A DNA stretch of 48,852 nt from Verrucomicrobiia bacterium (GCA_031290985.1 JARLJW010000066.1:1-48852); one strand, 5' to 3'. Shown: positions 27,413 through 36,979, counted from the stretch's first letter. A program made the numbers and translations. Notes: a model not told the origin generated them from the letters alone.

Positions 27413-27553
27413 CCGCCCATTTTGTCCGCCGTCCGCCGTCCGTCGCAAGTCAATTCAAGCCCCCGACCCTCATCTTTTTTAACGACAAGACAGCGCTGCG
27501 CGCATCAGCGACACTGGACGACACAACCGCCGCCAACCGGTATTTATCCTGAC
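27413..27553. promoter_or_regulatory. Divergent regulatory region, sensor kinase / GH31
   Basis: 141 bases between the kinase start (-) and the GH31 start (+). Both genes must be driven from here, which suits a sensor controlling the neighbouring operon. No inverted repeat or promoter could be assigned by eye. Confidence 0.4.
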
Positions 27554-29956
27554 ATGATTGTGTTCGAAAAATTCGCCGCCGCCACCTTGTGCTGGCTTGT
27601 CGCAACCTCCGTATTTGCCGCCAACCCGGCACCCGGGATGCTCAATTCTCCCGTGGACATCACCGGTGATTTCCGGGCGTTGGAGAATTTCTACTATCTG
27701 GCCGACCAGTTGACGGATTTCGATCCGGTGACGCACCGCGGAAAAATCACCTACCAACGCGCGCAGCTCGTGCCGAAGCACGCTTTCAACAACGACCTCG
27801 CCGGCCTTAATCCTTGCAAGCCGAACGAGTTTCCCGAAAATGAATATGCCGCCAACCCGGCGCTGCCGTTCACAATGGACTTTATTTCGCCGCGCGCCAT
27901 CCGCATTCGCCTGACGAGCGGTCCGCAGGTTCACGCGCCGCAGCCCGAACTCATGCTTGCCGGTCCGGTGCCAAAGGACAATTCATGGAAATACGAAAAG
28001 GTGTCCGGCGGCCATCGCTACACCAGCCCGGCTGGTTCCGTGACCCTCCTCGAGAATCCGTGGCACATCGTATGGCGGGATGCGTCGGGCAAACTGCTCA
28101 CGCAAACCGACCACGCCGTGGACAACCAGTCTTCGTTCACGCCCACGATGCCGTTTGCATTTGTGCGCCGCACAGCGGATTACTCCCGCAGCTACAACGC
28201 CGCCTTCACGCTGGCTCCCGGCGAAAAGATTTACGGTTGCGGCGAATCCTTCACCAGCCTCGACAAGCGCGGGCAGAAAATCATCCTGTGGGCCGATGAC
28301 GCCAACGGGGTCGAGAGCCAGGAAAGTTACAAGCCCGTCCCCTTTTTCATGAGCAGCCGGGGCTATGGCATGTTCATCCACACCACCACGCCGATCACCT
28401 GTGATTTTGGCAACACATTCAACGGCCTTGATTCATTAATGATTGGTGACGACGAACTGGATCTCTTTGTCTTCCTGGGCACGCCCAGGGAAATTCTCGA
28501 CGAATACACCAAGCTGACCGGCAAGTCACCGATGCCTCCGCTGTGGTCGTTCGGTTTGTGGATGAGCCGCTGCACTTACAATGCCGAACCGCAGGTGCGC
28601 GACATCGCCGCGAAAATGCGCGAGAACAAAATCCCCTGCGACGTGCTGCACTTGGACACCGGCTGGTTCGAAACCGACTGGCAATGCGACTATGAATTTT
28701 CCAAGACTCGTTTCCCGGACCCCAGAAAAATGCTGGCTGATTTGAAAGCCGATGGCTTCCGCGTTTCGTGCTGGCAGCTCCCGTATTTTGTGCCGAAAAA
28801 CAAATTGTTCCCCGAACTTGTCGCCAACAATCTGATCGTCCGGGATGCCAAGGGGAATCTCCCCTACGAAGATGCCGTGCTCGATTTTTCCAACCCGAAA
28901 ACTGTGGAGTGGTATCAACGCAAACTCGCGGGGTTGTTGAACCTGGGCGTCTCAGCGATCAAAGTGGATTTCGGAGAAGCGGCGCCGAACAACGGCATTT
29001 GGTCGGACGGCCGCACCGGTTTTTACGAGCACAATCTGTTTCCCCTGCGCTATAACAAGGCCGTAGCGGACATCACCCGGCAGACAACCGGCGACAACAT
29101 CATCTGGGCGCGCAGCGCCTGGGCTGGCAGTCAGCGTTATCCCGTGCATTGGGGCGGCGACGCCGAAAGCACAGACGACGGCATGGCGGCGGAACTGCGC
29201 GGCGGACTTTCGTTCGGCCTCTCCGGTTTTTCGTTCTGGAGCCACGACGTAGGCGGCTTCACCGCCACAGCGGTGGAAAACATGGACAAGGATTTGTTCG
29301 CCCGCTGGCTGGCCTTCGGCATGTTGAGCTCCCACAGCCGCTGTCACGGGATCGCACCGAAGGAGCCGTGGCTCTACGGACAGGCGTTCCTGGATCAGTT
29401 CCGCACGATTGACGAACTCAAGTACAAGTTGATGCCTTACGTCTACGCGCAGGCCAGGGATTGTTCTGAACATGGACTGCCGATGGTGCGGGCGCTGTTC
29501 GTGGAATTCCCCGGCGACCCCGGCTCGTGGCAGATAGACGACGAGTATCTTTATGGCTCGCAAATGCTCGTCGCCCCTTTATGGCACGGAGGCGAAACCG
29601 TCCGCGCCGTTTACCTGCCGCCGGGCGCATGGATCGATTATCAGACCGGCAAAGCATATGCTGCCGGCTGGCACACCCTTGCAGCAGGAAAAATCCCCGC
29701 CGTCATCCTCGTGCGCGATGGCACCGTGCTTCCGCACATCGCGCTCGCACAATCTACGGCCCAGATGGATTGGTCAAAAATCGAACTGCGCGTTTACGCG
29801 CAGGATACATCCACGGCGAAAGGCCTGATTTTCCTGCCCGGTGATTCGGAAGCACATGAGCTCACACTGAGCAAAACGGGTGATAATTTCACTTTGGACA
29901 CCGACCCGCTGAAGGGCAGGGTCGGATGGACTATTTCCGTCGGCGAAGCCCATTAA
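27554..29956 (+). CDS. GH31 alpha-xylosidase-type glycosidase, secreted
   Basis: An 800-residue enzyme starting at MIVFEKFAAATLCWLVATSV (signal peptide, cleavage near VFAAN). The N-terminal beta-sandwich (about 30-330) is followed by the GH31 barrel: PPLWSFGLWMSRCTYN, DVLHLDTGWFETDW, nucleophile Asp472 in AIKVDFGEAAP, acid/base Asp536 in HWGGDAESTDDG, then SGFSFWSHDVGGF. The FGLWMSRCTY segment and KVDFGE are the pattern of YicI-like alpha-xylosidases rather than alpha-glucosidases (which usually show DMNE). It would remove alpha-1,6-xylose from xyloglucan oligosaccharides. The gene opens a plus-strand operon; the next gene starts 2 bases after its stop. Confidence 0.9.
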   Translation: MIVFEKFAAATLCWLVATSVFAANPAPGMLNSPVDITGDFRALENFYYLADQLTDFDPVTHRGKITYQRAQLVPKHAFNNDLAGLNPCKPNEFPENEYAANPALPFTMDFISPRAIRIRLTSGPQVHAPQPELMLAGPVPKDNSWKYEKVSGGHRYTSPAGSVTLLENPWHIVWRDASGKLLTQTDHAVDNQSSFTPTMPFAFVRRTADYSRSYNAAFTLAPGEKIYGCGESFTSLDKRGQKIILWADDANGVESQESYKPVPFFMSSRGYGMFIHTTTPITCDFGNTFNGLDSLMIGDDELDLFVFLGTPREILDEYTKLTGKSPMPPLWSFGLWMSRCTYNAEPQVRDIAAKMRENKIPCDVLHLDTGWFETDWQCDYEFSKTRFPDPRKMLADLKADGFRVSCWQLPYFVPKNKLFPELVANNLIVRDAKGNLPYEDAVLDFSNPKTVEWYQRKLAGLLNLGVSAIKVDFGEAAPNNGIWSDGRTGFYEHNLFPLRYNKAVADITRQTTGDNIIWARSAWAGSQRYPVHWGGDAESTDDGMAAELRGGLSFGLSGFSFWSHDVGGFTATAVENMDKDLFARWLAFGMLSSHSRCHGIAPKEPWLYGQAFLDQFRTIDELKYKLMPYVYAQARDCSEHGLPMVRALFVEFPGDPGSWQIDDEYLYGSQMLVAPLWHGGETVRAVYLPPGAWIDYQTGKAYAAGWHTLAAGKIPAVILVRDGTVLPHIALAQSTAQMDWSKIELRVYAQDTSTAKGLIFLPGDSEAHELTLSKTGDNFTLDTDPLKGRVGWTISVGEAH

Positions 29957-29958
29957 AT

Positions 29959-31872
29959 ATGAAGTTTGGACAAACATGGCGGTTAGCCGCCGCACTGCTC
30001 TGCGGGTCGCAGTTCTGTCAGGCAGGAAACTACACGAACTTTTCCGTCGCGGTTTACATCCCGATCAACGTGGTCCAGAGCTTCGAAGCGCCGCAAAAAC
30101 TCCAGGCTGACTGGGATTGCATCCGCCGCCAATTGAAGGTGGACAAAGTTTACATTGAAGTGCAGCGCGACCGGCGCCTGCTCACCGCCGATCAAACTGA
30201 GCAGGTAAAAAAATTTTTCACGGATCACGGCGTGCAGGTGGCCGGCGGCATGGCCCTTTCGGAAGGAAGCCTCGGCGGTCAGTTCCAATCGTTTTGCTAC
30301 ACTGACCCGGGCGACCGTGCGTTCATTAAACAAGCGGCAGAATTCGCGGCGAAACACTTCGATGAAGTCATTCAGGATGATTTCTTTTTCGACACCACCA
30401 AAAGCGATTCAGACATTGCCGCGAAGGGCGGCAAAAGCTGGACCCAGTTCCGGCTGGAGTTGATGGACGACGCGGCGGAAAACTTGATCGTCAAGGCGGC
30501 GAAAGCCGTGAATCCGAAGGTGAAGATGGTCATCAAGTTCCCCAATTGGTATGAGCATTTCCAAGGTTCCGGCTTTGACCTTGAACGCGAGCCGAAAATT
30601 TTTGACGGCATTTATACCGGCACGGAAACGCGTGACCCGGAGATGACCGACCAGCATCTTGCACAATACGAAAGCTACGAAATTATCCGCTACTTCAGCA
30701 ACATCGCGCCGGGTCGCAACGGCGGGGGCTGGGTGGATACTTACAGCCTCCGCTACCTCGACCGCTACGCCGAACAGATCTGGGACACACTCTTTGCGAA
30801 GGCTCCTGAATTCACGGTTTTCGAGTGGTCGGCGATGACCAGACCTTTCGAAGTGGGCAGCCGTGCCGCGTGGGAAAAACTGCCGACAAGCTTCAACTTG
30901 GGCGATATGACCAACGGCATTTCCGGGCCGACGTGGGCGCGCGTTGCCGGGTATTCGCTGGAGCAAGCGGACAAGTTTCTCGGACAGCTTGGCAATCCCA
31001 TCGGCATTGCCAGCTACAAGCCGTTTCAATCCACCGGTGAGGATTTCCTGCACAATTACCTCGGTATGATCGGCATTCCGATCGATCTACGTTCGGAATT
31101 TCCGACGAACGCCGATCTCATGCTGCTCACCGAATGCGCGAAGTTTGATCCCGACATCGTGGCAAAAATCAAAGGGCGGTTGCGCGCCGGTAAATCCGTG
31201 GTCATCACTTCGGGCCTTTTACGCGCGTTGCCGGGCAAAGGCATCGAGGAGATCGCGGAAGTTCGCTGGACGGACCGGAAAGTGCTCGCGCACAAATACG
31301 CGGGTGGTTTTGGCGCGGGCAATTTTTCCACGCTCGATGGCGCAACGAACGGCGACGTGCTGTTCCCTGAAATTGATTTCCTGACGAATGATTCATGGTC
31401 GCTGGTGCGGGCCGAAGCCAATGGCAACGCCTTCCCGTTATTGCTGCTGAACCGTTATTCGCGCGGCGTGCTTTACGTATGGACCATGCCCGACAATCTT
31501 ACCGACCTCTACGCCCTGCCGCCGGAGGTTACCGGGGCGATTAAAAATTTCGTCATGCGCGGATTTCCCGTGCGATTAGACGGCCCGGCGCAGGTGGCCC
31601 TTTTCGCATATGACAACAGCGCGTTGATTGTCCAAAACTTTTCGGGCTCGGCAGCGGATGTGAAAATCTCGACGCTGGGAAACGCAACCGTGCTTAAAAA
31701 CATTGTCACCGGTGAAATGGTTGAGGGCAAATTGCCTCCGCCTCGCGGCTGGAACTTGCGCAATGAAAACATCGAGGACCGCGTGTCGTTCAGCACGCAC
31801 CTGCCGCCGCACAGCTATTCTGTATTCACGCTGGGAACAGACCGCGGAAATTTGGGCGCGTCGGCCAGATGA
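29959..31872 (+). CDS. Exported barrel-like protein of unknown activity, in GH31-GH39 operon
   Basis: A 637-residue protein starting at MKFGQTWRLAAALLCGSQFC (signal peptide). The N-terminal part (about 30-370) reads as a TIM-barrel: VDKVYIEVQRDRR, FFTDHGVQVAGGMAL, FDEVIQDDFFFDTT, VKMVIKFPNWYEHF, KIFDGIYTGTETRD, WVDTY. A Rossmann/GATase-like segment (about 375-540: LMLLTECAKFDPDIVAKIKG, GKSVVITSGLL) and a small beta-sandwich (about 550-635) follow. The order resembles GH42/GHL-type enzymes, but catalytic acids cannot be assigned with certainty; the DD pair in IQDDFFFD and the Glu in YTGTETRD are candidates. The 2-base spacing to GH31 and the following GH39 point to a role in the same glycan pathway. 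Family not recognised. Confidence 0.55.
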   Translation: MKFGQTWRLAAALLCGSQFCQAGNYTNFSVAVYIPINVVQSFEAPQKLQADWDCIRRQLKVDKVYIEVQRDRRLLTADQTEQVKKFFTDHGVQVAGGMALSEGSLGGQFQSFCYTDPGDRAFIKQAAEFAAKHFDEVIQDDFFFDTTKSDSDIAAKGGKSWTQFRLELMDDAAENLIVKAAKAVNPKVKMVIKFPNWYEHFQGSGFDLEREPKIFDGIYTGTETRDPEMTDQHLAQYESYEIIRYFSNIAPGRNGGGWVDTYSLRYLDRYAEQIWDTLFAKAPEFTVFEWSAMTRPFEVGSRAAWEKLPTSFNLGDMTNGISGPTWARVAGYSLEQADKFLGQLGNPIGIASYKPFQSTGEDFLHNYLGMIGIPIDLRSEFPTNADLMLLTECAKFDPDIVAKIKGRLRAGKSVVITSGLLRALPGKGIEEIAEVRWTDRKVLAHKYAGGFGAGNFSTLDGATNGDVLFPEIDFLTNDSWSLVRAEANGNAFPLLLLNRYSRGVLYVWTMPDNLTDLYALPPEVTGAIKNFVMRGFPVRLDGPAQVALFAYDNSALIVQNFSGSAADVKISTLGNATVLKNIVTGEMVEGKLPPPRGWNLRNENIEDRVSFSTHLPPHSYSVFTLGTDRGNLGASAR

Positions 31873-31944
31873 CGCCTCCTCGGATACCCGTTCCAGGAGG
31901 AAACTGCCGGCGGAATCCGCAATTTTATGACCGGACGAAACGAT

Positions 31945-33534
31945 ATGATCCGAAAAGCAGCTTTGCTCGTTCTTGGCCTCGGCGCATTCTTCGCCGACGT
32001 CGCTTGGTCCAAGGCCGAGACCAATGCAACGGCCAGGCTGATCTCGGCTGACCTGGAGCAAACGAACGGCCCGCTCAACACCATGTTTAAATTCTGCGTC
32101 GGCGCGGGGCGTGCCAACGAAGGTTTGCGCGCCGACTGGCAGCGGCAGCTAACTTACGCGCGCCGCGAATGCGGCTTCCAATACATCCGCATGCACGGTT
32201 TATTCTGCGACGACATGGGGGTTTACCGTGAAGACAGCCACGGGAACCCGGAATACAACTGGCAATACATTGACGAGCTTTACGATTTTCTCCATCGCAT
32301 CGGCATGAAGCCCTTTGTGGAACTTGGCTTCATGCCGGGCGGGCTGGCCAGCGGTTCCAAAACCATTTTTTGGTGGCGCGGCAACGTTACCCCCCCCAGA
32401 GACATGAAAAAATGGGCCGATTTTATCCGCGCCTTCGTCAGCCATGAACGGGAGCGTTACGGTGATGCCGAGGTGCGCACATGGTATTTCGAGGTCTGGA
32501 ACGAACCAAACCTCAGCGACGGGTTTTGGGCCGGCACGCAGCAACAGTATTTTGACCTCTACGCCGCGACGGCCCGCGCCATCAAAAGCGTTTCCGCCGA
32601 TTACAAAGTGGGCGGCCCGGCGACTGCCGGTTGCGGGTGGGTTCCGGAGTTCATCCATTTCTGCGCCACGAACCAAGCGCCGGTGGATTTCATTTCCACG
32701 CATACTTATGGCGTGGAAAGCGGTTATTTGGACAAAGACGGCAACAGCGGCACGGTACTTTCCAAAAATCCCGACTCAATTTTCGGCGATGTCAAACGGG
32801 TTCGTGGGGAGATCGCCGGTTCGGTCATGCCCACGTTGGAACTTCACTTCACCGAATGGAGCTCGTCTTATACGCCGGCTGATCCGGTTCATGACAGCTA
32901 TCACAGTGCGGCTTACATCCTGGACAAGCTGAAACAGTGTGGTGCCGCGGCGCAATCCATGTCCTATTGGACGTTCACAGACATTTTCGAGGAAGCCGGG
33001 CCACGCTGGGAGGCCTTTCACGGCGGCTTCGGCCTGATCAATTATGAGGACATCAACAAGCCGGCGTTTTATGCGTATCAAATCTTGAACCGGCTTGGCC
33101 CCGTGGAATTGAAGGACAGCGACCCGGCATCGTGGATTTGCGCCGACCTCACGGGCGGCGTGCAGGCATTGATCTGGGATTTCACCAACACACATCCCGG
33201 CCCAAACGTGCATAACCAAGTTTTTTACAAACGCGATTTGCCGTCGCTGCCCAAAAACCACGTCACGCTCAACTTGTCGCACCTGCCCAAGGGCAAATAT
33301 ACCGTCGAAACTTACAAAGTCGGTTACCGGGTCAATGACGCTTACGACACGTATCGTGATTTAGGTTCACCCGCGCAATTGACCAAGACCCAGGTTGCTG
33401 AAATCAAAACCAAAAACAGCGACGCGCCCATGGATGTGCACCCCGTAAAGATTGGCCCCGACGGGAAGTTTGAGCAGCAGTTCGACCTGCGTGAAAACGA
33501 CGTTGTGCTGATCACACTCAAGCCGCAGCGCTGA
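31945..33534 (+). CDS. GH39 beta-xylosidase-like glycosidase, secreted
   Basis: A 529-residue protein starting at MIRKAALLVLGLGAFFADVA (signal peptide). The start at 31945 is preferred over 31927 because a ggacga sequence precedes it. The barrel matches GH39: FQYIRMHGLFCDDMGVY, YNWQYIDELYDFLHRIGMKP, FVELGFMP, acid/base Glu187 in WYFEVWNEPNLSDGFW, and nucleophile Glu304 in LHFTEWSSSY. Then come MSYWTFTDIFEEAG and a C-terminal beta-sandwich (LNLSHLPKGKYTVETYKV). GH39 includes beta-xylosidases and alpha-L-iduronidases; the WNEPNL and YWTFTDIFEE motifs fit the bacterial beta-xylosidase side. It is the last gene of the GH31 operon, 72 bases after the unknown gene. Confidence 0.88.
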   Translation: MIRKAALLVLGLGAFFADVAWSKAETNATARLISADLEQTNGPLNTMFKFCVGAGRANEGLRADWQRQLTYARRECGFQYIRMHGLFCDDMGVYREDSHGNPEYNWQYIDELYDFLHRIGMKPFVELGFMPGGLASGSKTIFWWRGNVTPPRDMKKWADFIRAFVSHERERYGDAEVRTWYFEVWNEPNLSDGFWAGTQQQYFDLYAATARAIKSVSADYKVGGPATAGCGWVPEFIHFCATNQAPVDFISTHTYGVESGYLDKDGNSGTVLSKNPDSIFGDVKRVRGEIAGSVMPTLELHFTEWSSSYTPADPVHDSYHSAAYILDKLKQCGAAAQSMSYWTFTDIFEEAGPRWEAFHGGFGLINYEDINKPAFYAYQILNRLGPVELKDSDPASWICADLTGGVQALIWDFTNTHPGPNVHNQVFYKRDLPSLPKNHVTLNLSHLPKGKYTVETYKVGYRVNDAYDTYRDLGSPAQLTKTQVAEIKTKNSDAPMDVHPVKIGPDGKFEQQFDLRENDVVLITLKPQR

Positions 33535-34491
33535 CAGGCCCGTCACTCCGCTTCGCAACTGAACCAGCGGTTGCATAGATTTTCATGGGATTTCGTCGCC
33601 AGCCTCGAGGGGGAAATACCCCGGAGTTGCTCGTTTCATATTTTGACCATAGGGCATCGCCAACGCTGTGAGTTCCAATTCAGCAATTGCCAATTCGCTG
33701 GATTGACCGAGGCAACTTGTGCTGGCGTCATTACGATCGTGCCAGGCGTTTTGCGAAAAAACAGCATGCAAAAACGAATGCAACCGCAGCTTCAAATTTT
33801 CATCTATGGAATGCCTGCTAATCCATGCTGTGGAGATTTTGTGATTTGCCCTGTAAATTTTCGGGCGGGAACAAAAGGGGACGGCTGCGGGTTCAAAAGG
33901 GACCGTGATGTGGGGACAGCGGTTGGTTTGGCTTGGGGCTATTAAAATGGCAATCGCAAAACGCCTCGCCAACCTGTTTGTCCAGCAGATGCTCTCCGTA
34001 TCAAAAGAGTCGCGCTGGCGATGGCCTGCATCATGTAGTCGAAATCAACCTCCCATTTCGGTTTGCCTCTCTTCAAACTCACTCGTTTTTGGGTTCCATA
34101 GCTTTTGAATTTCTGCTTAGACCACTTTTCTTAACTCTAAGAGAATTGGATTCTGAAATGCCGGCTCTCCTGAGGGAACTGCGATAAAAATGCGCAAGCA
34201 GCCCAATATATTATAGGCATCTTGGAACGCCGTTTTATGAAATGCTGAAAATGTCGCTGTGAACTAACTTTTGTCCAAACCCAATTCGAAATGCTTTATA
34301 ACTTAAGGTTTGGGCCCGTGAAGGTGAGATGATAGTTGGTAGGGTGTCTTCGAAAGCAAACAACCGCAGTGGATTCAAGCATTACACATTTTTTGCGCAC
34401 TCTGATTGGCTCCATTTGGCGCCATGACAACCCCGGAACAAGCCTCGACAACCTTCGACAACTCCGGGTTGGAAGATTTATGGTGGAATGA
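33535..34491. other. Gene-poor intergenic stretch of about 960 bases
   Basis: No protein frame with recognisable content. The stretch is more AT-rich than its surroundings, especially 34060-34330. A gggac-containing passage (33875-33915) and a ccgg-rich 34420-34470 segment look like debris, but nothing can be named. It contains no CRISPR, tRNA or rRNA-like fold that I can see. It may be the scar of a lost gene or element next to the tRNA. Confidence 0.4.
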
Positions 34492-34492
34492 G

Positions 34493-34526
34493 AAAACCCT
34501 TGTCCTGCAGGAGGAACAAGGGTTTT
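34493..34526 (-). terminator. Terminator downstream of the Ala tRNA
   Basis: aaaacccttgt (34493-34503) pairs with acaagggtttt (34516-34526), an 11-base-pair stem with a 12-base loop. On the minus strand it ends in gggtttt, a U-tract. It lies 15 bases past the tRNA 3' end and fits as its factor-independent terminator; it could also work on the plus strand (ggtttttctt). Confidence 0.8.
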
Positions 34527-34541
34527 TCTTAACGTTCGGGA

Positions 34542-34617
34542 TGGTGGAGCCAAGGAGGGTCGAACTCCTGACCTTCTGAATGCCATTCAGACGCTCTACC
34601 AACTGAGCTATGACCCC
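34542..34617 (-). tRNA. tRNA-Ala (anticodon GGC)
   Basis: 76 bases on the minus strand, running from GGGGTCA to TGGCTCCACCA, so CCA is encoded. The D-arm AGCTCAGTTGGTAGAGC is canonical. The anticodon stem-loop is TCTGA-ATGGCAT-TCAGA, with T33 followed by GGC (decodes GCC/GCU Ala) and A37. The T-arm AGGAGTTCGACCCTCCT has TTCGA in the loop. The acceptor stem has two G-T wobbles. It is followed by a clear terminator. tRNA genes are frequent integration sites, and the poor, broken content on both sides here fits past insertions. Confidence 0.95.
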
Positions 34618-34691
34618 ATCCCCGAAACGGATGCGTAGTTTAGTTTTTCCACCGGCCAAGTCAAAACATTTTCAACAACAAAAACGAGTTA

Positions 34692-35045
34692 TCACGCGCG
34701 CGTCCCGTGGTAGCGGGGGGGCGATCGTTTGGGTGTCATTGTTTTCGACAGGAAATGGCAGACAAAAAAGACACCGGTAAATTGGCAGACTTCAGCGAGG
34801 CGCTGAATCAGGCCTCGGACTGGAAATGTGGCTGCGGGCGAGAGCAGGGCCACGGTGAGGAGCATCAGCGCACCGGCGGCTAAAAAGGCAACGGCAGGGG
34901 CGGTCGACTGCTGCCGGGCGAAAGGACGGGAAATGAGCAGGAACCCGATGCCGGTGCCGGCGTAATCAAGGAACCCGAGCGCGTTCTGAACTTGTGTGCG
35001 CCAAGTGCCATACAGCGGCGCTCCGGGGAGTGGAGAGGGAGTGAA
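34692..35045 (-). pseudogene. Fragment of a multi-helix membrane protein (DUF998-like)
   Basis: The minus-strand frame encodes about 115 residues with three hydrophobic segments (ALGFLDYAGTGIGFLLI, PAVAFLAAGALMLLTVALL, LAEVCQFTGVFFVCHFL) and no start at its natural place. The beginning PLPGAPLYGTWRTQVQNALG resembles the middle of DUF998-type membrane proteins. The frame stays open further upstream (to 35285), but only through the dispersed hairpin repeat at 35149-35214 and without protein-like character. I therefore read it as the 3' remnant of a gene cut by rearrangement around the repeat. A very short real gene cannot be excluded. Confidence 0.45.
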
Positions 35046-35148
35046 GCGCAACGGTGAATAGGGTGCGGTGGTTGGCAGACGATGGTGGGGGCAGCGCGGC
35101 CTTGTTTTGGACGAATAAGCATGTTCGTGAGCCAATAGCAGGGCCATG

Positions 35149-35214
35149 GTTTTATCCGGACGGCAGGGATGCCGCCCTCTTGTCAGGCCGGGAGACCTGA
35201 CGCTACATGGGCGG
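35149..35214. repeat. Dispersed palindromic repeat, copy 2
   Basis: The order of motifs matches 39-101: ttttatccgg, cggcagggatgccgccctct, palindrome gtcaggccgggagacctgac (one mismatch in the stem), gctaca. It lies 52 bases upstream of the proS start and abuts the membrane-protein fragment. It may affect proS expression as a transcribed hairpin. Confidence 0.75.
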
Positions 35215-35266
35215 TGAAATAAAATTCTTCGTTCCCTGGTTCGTTTGTTGTTAAACTTTCCGTCAC

Positions 35267-36979
35267 ATGAAGTGGACACAGACATTGATTCCGACCCTCC
35301 GCGAAGCGCCGAACGACGCGGAAATCGCCTCGCATAAACTTTTGTTGCGCGCCGGCCTCATCCGCAAGCTGGCGGGCGGCGTTTATACGTTTCTGCCGCT
35401 GGGACTGCGTACGTTGCGCAAGGTGGAGCAGATCATCCGCGAAGAAATGGACCGGGCCGGGGCGGTGGAAGTGCTCATGCCGGCGTTGCAGCCCAAGGAA
35501 ATCTGGGAGCAGAGCGGGCGCGCCGAGACCGCGAGCAACGTGCTGTTCAAGGTCAAGGATGGCTCAAACCGCGAATGGTTTTTGAGCCCGACCGCGGAGG
35601 AGGTCATCACGACGCTCGCCGCCGGGGAAATCAATTCCTACCGCCAGTTGCCGAAGAATTTTTACCAGATCAGCACCAAGTTCCGCGATGAGATCCGCCC
35701 GCGCTTCGGTTTGATGCGCGCGAAGGAGTTCATCATGAAGGACGCGTATTCGTTCGACACCACGGATGAAAATGCCATGGCGGCCTACAAAAAAATGTAC
35801 GATGCCTACACGCGCATCTTTGCGCGCTGCGGGCTGAAGGCGTTCCCGGTGGAGGCGGACACGGGGGTCATCGGCGGCAATTACTCGCATGAGTTCATGG
35901 TGCCGGCGGAGACGGGCGAGAATGACGTGGCGTATTGCGAAGCCTGTGGTTACGCGGCGAACATCGAGAAGGCCACCAGCGGCATTCCCAAGACGGCGGC
36001 GCGCGAGGTTGGGCCGGCGGTTGAAAAATTTGCGACGCCGGGCGTGGTCAAGATCGAGGCGTTGAGCAAGGAGCCTTACAAGGTCGCGGCGAACCGGCAG
36101 ATCAAGACGCTGGTGTATATCGCGGATTCCAAGCCGATCATCATTTTGATCCGCGGCGATGACCAGTTGAATGAGACGAAGCTGATCGCGAAGACCGGTG
36201 CGGTGGCGGTGCGGCCGGCGACGGTTGAGGAAATTGTGCCGTTGCTGGGGGCGAAACCGGGTTCGCTGGGTGCGGTGGCCAATGTACCCGCCGACGTGAA
36301 GGTTTACGCTGACGAACGCTTGCAGGGCGCCAACGACATGACGACCGGTGCGAATGAGGATGGGTTCCATTTCAAGCATGTCTCCATTGAGCGCGACATC
36401 AAAGTGTCGGCGTGGTTTGACTTGCGGACGGTCACGGCGGGCGAGCCTTGCGGGAAATGTGGGAAGCCGCTGAAGATCCGCCGCGCAATCGAGGTCGGAC
36501 ACGTTTTCAAGCTGGGCACGAAATACAGCGAGAAGCTTAACGCCACTTTCTTGGATGTCGATGGTTCGCGGAAGCCGGCGGTGATGGGCTGCTATGGCAT
36601 CGGGGTGACGCGCACGTTGCAGGCGGTGATCGAGCAGGGGAACGACAAGGATGGCATCATCTGGCCGTTGAGCGTGGCGCCGTATCAGGTGTGCATCACG
36701 CCGTTGAGCGTGGCCCCGGAAAGCGAGGCGATGAAGCTCGCGGAGAAATTTTACGCGGAACTGATGGCCAAGGACGTGGATGTGATCCTCGATGATCGCG
36801 ATGAACGGCCGGGTGTGAAGTTCAAGGATTCCGAACTGGTTGGCTTTCCCATCCGCATCGGATTGGGCGAAAAGTCACTCGCCAAGGGCGAGGTGGAGAT
36901 CAAACCGCGCAATGGGGCGATGCAGGCGGTCAGGACGGAGGATGCGGTTGCGGTGGTGATGGCCTTGGTGAAGGCGTAG
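35267..36979 (+). CDS. proS: Prolyl-tRNA synthetase, bacterial type with editing domain
   Basis: A 570-residue cytoplasmic class II synthetase that charges tRNA-Pro with proline. The length is exactly usual for the bacterial form. The N-terminus (MKWTQTLIPTLREAPNDAEI) and motif 1 region (FLPLGLRTLRKVEQIIREEM) are typical. Motif 2 is at about 139-160 (FRDEIRPRFGLMRAKEFIMK), and motif 3 is in GCYGIGVTRTLQAVIEQ. Between motifs 2 and 3 lies the inserted YbaK-like editing domain (about 225-400), which hydrolyses mischarged Ala-tRNA-Pro. The C-terminal anticodon-binding domain starts near YQVCITPL. The gene is monocistronic, with a dispersed hairpin in front and converging on recO. Confidence 0.97.
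   Translation: MKWTQTLIPTLREAPNDAEIASHKLLLRAGLIRKLAGGVYTFLPLGLRTLRKVEQIIREEMDRAGAVEVLMPALQPKEIWEQSGRAETASNVLFKVKDGSNREWFLSPTAEEVITTLAAGEINSYRQLPKNFYQISTKFRDEIRPRFGLMRAKEFIMKDAYSFDTTDENAMAAYKKMYDAYTRIFARCGLKAFPVEADTGVIGGNYSHEFMVPAETGENDVAYCEACGYAANIEKATSGIPKTAAREVGPAVEKFATPGVVKIEALSKEPYKVAANRQIKTLVYIADSKPIIILIRGDDQLNETKLIAKTGAVAVRPATVEEIVPLLGAKPGSLGAVANVPADVKVYADERLQGANDMTTGANEDGFHFKHVSIERDIKVSAWFDLRTVTAGEPCGKCGKPLKIRRAIEVGHVFKLGTKYSEKLNATFLDVDGSRKPAVMGCYGIGVTRTLQAVIEQGNDKDGIIWPLSVAPYQVCITPLSVAPESEAMKLAEKFYAELMAKDVDVILDDRDERPGVKFKDSELVGFPIRIGLGEKSLAKGEVEIKPRNGAMQAVRTEDAVAVVMALVKA

Noticed and set aside
33868..33920. Ends of a REP-associated transposase element
   Set aside because: gggac-type motifs are seen only as short unpaired matches; no transposase remnant accompanies them.
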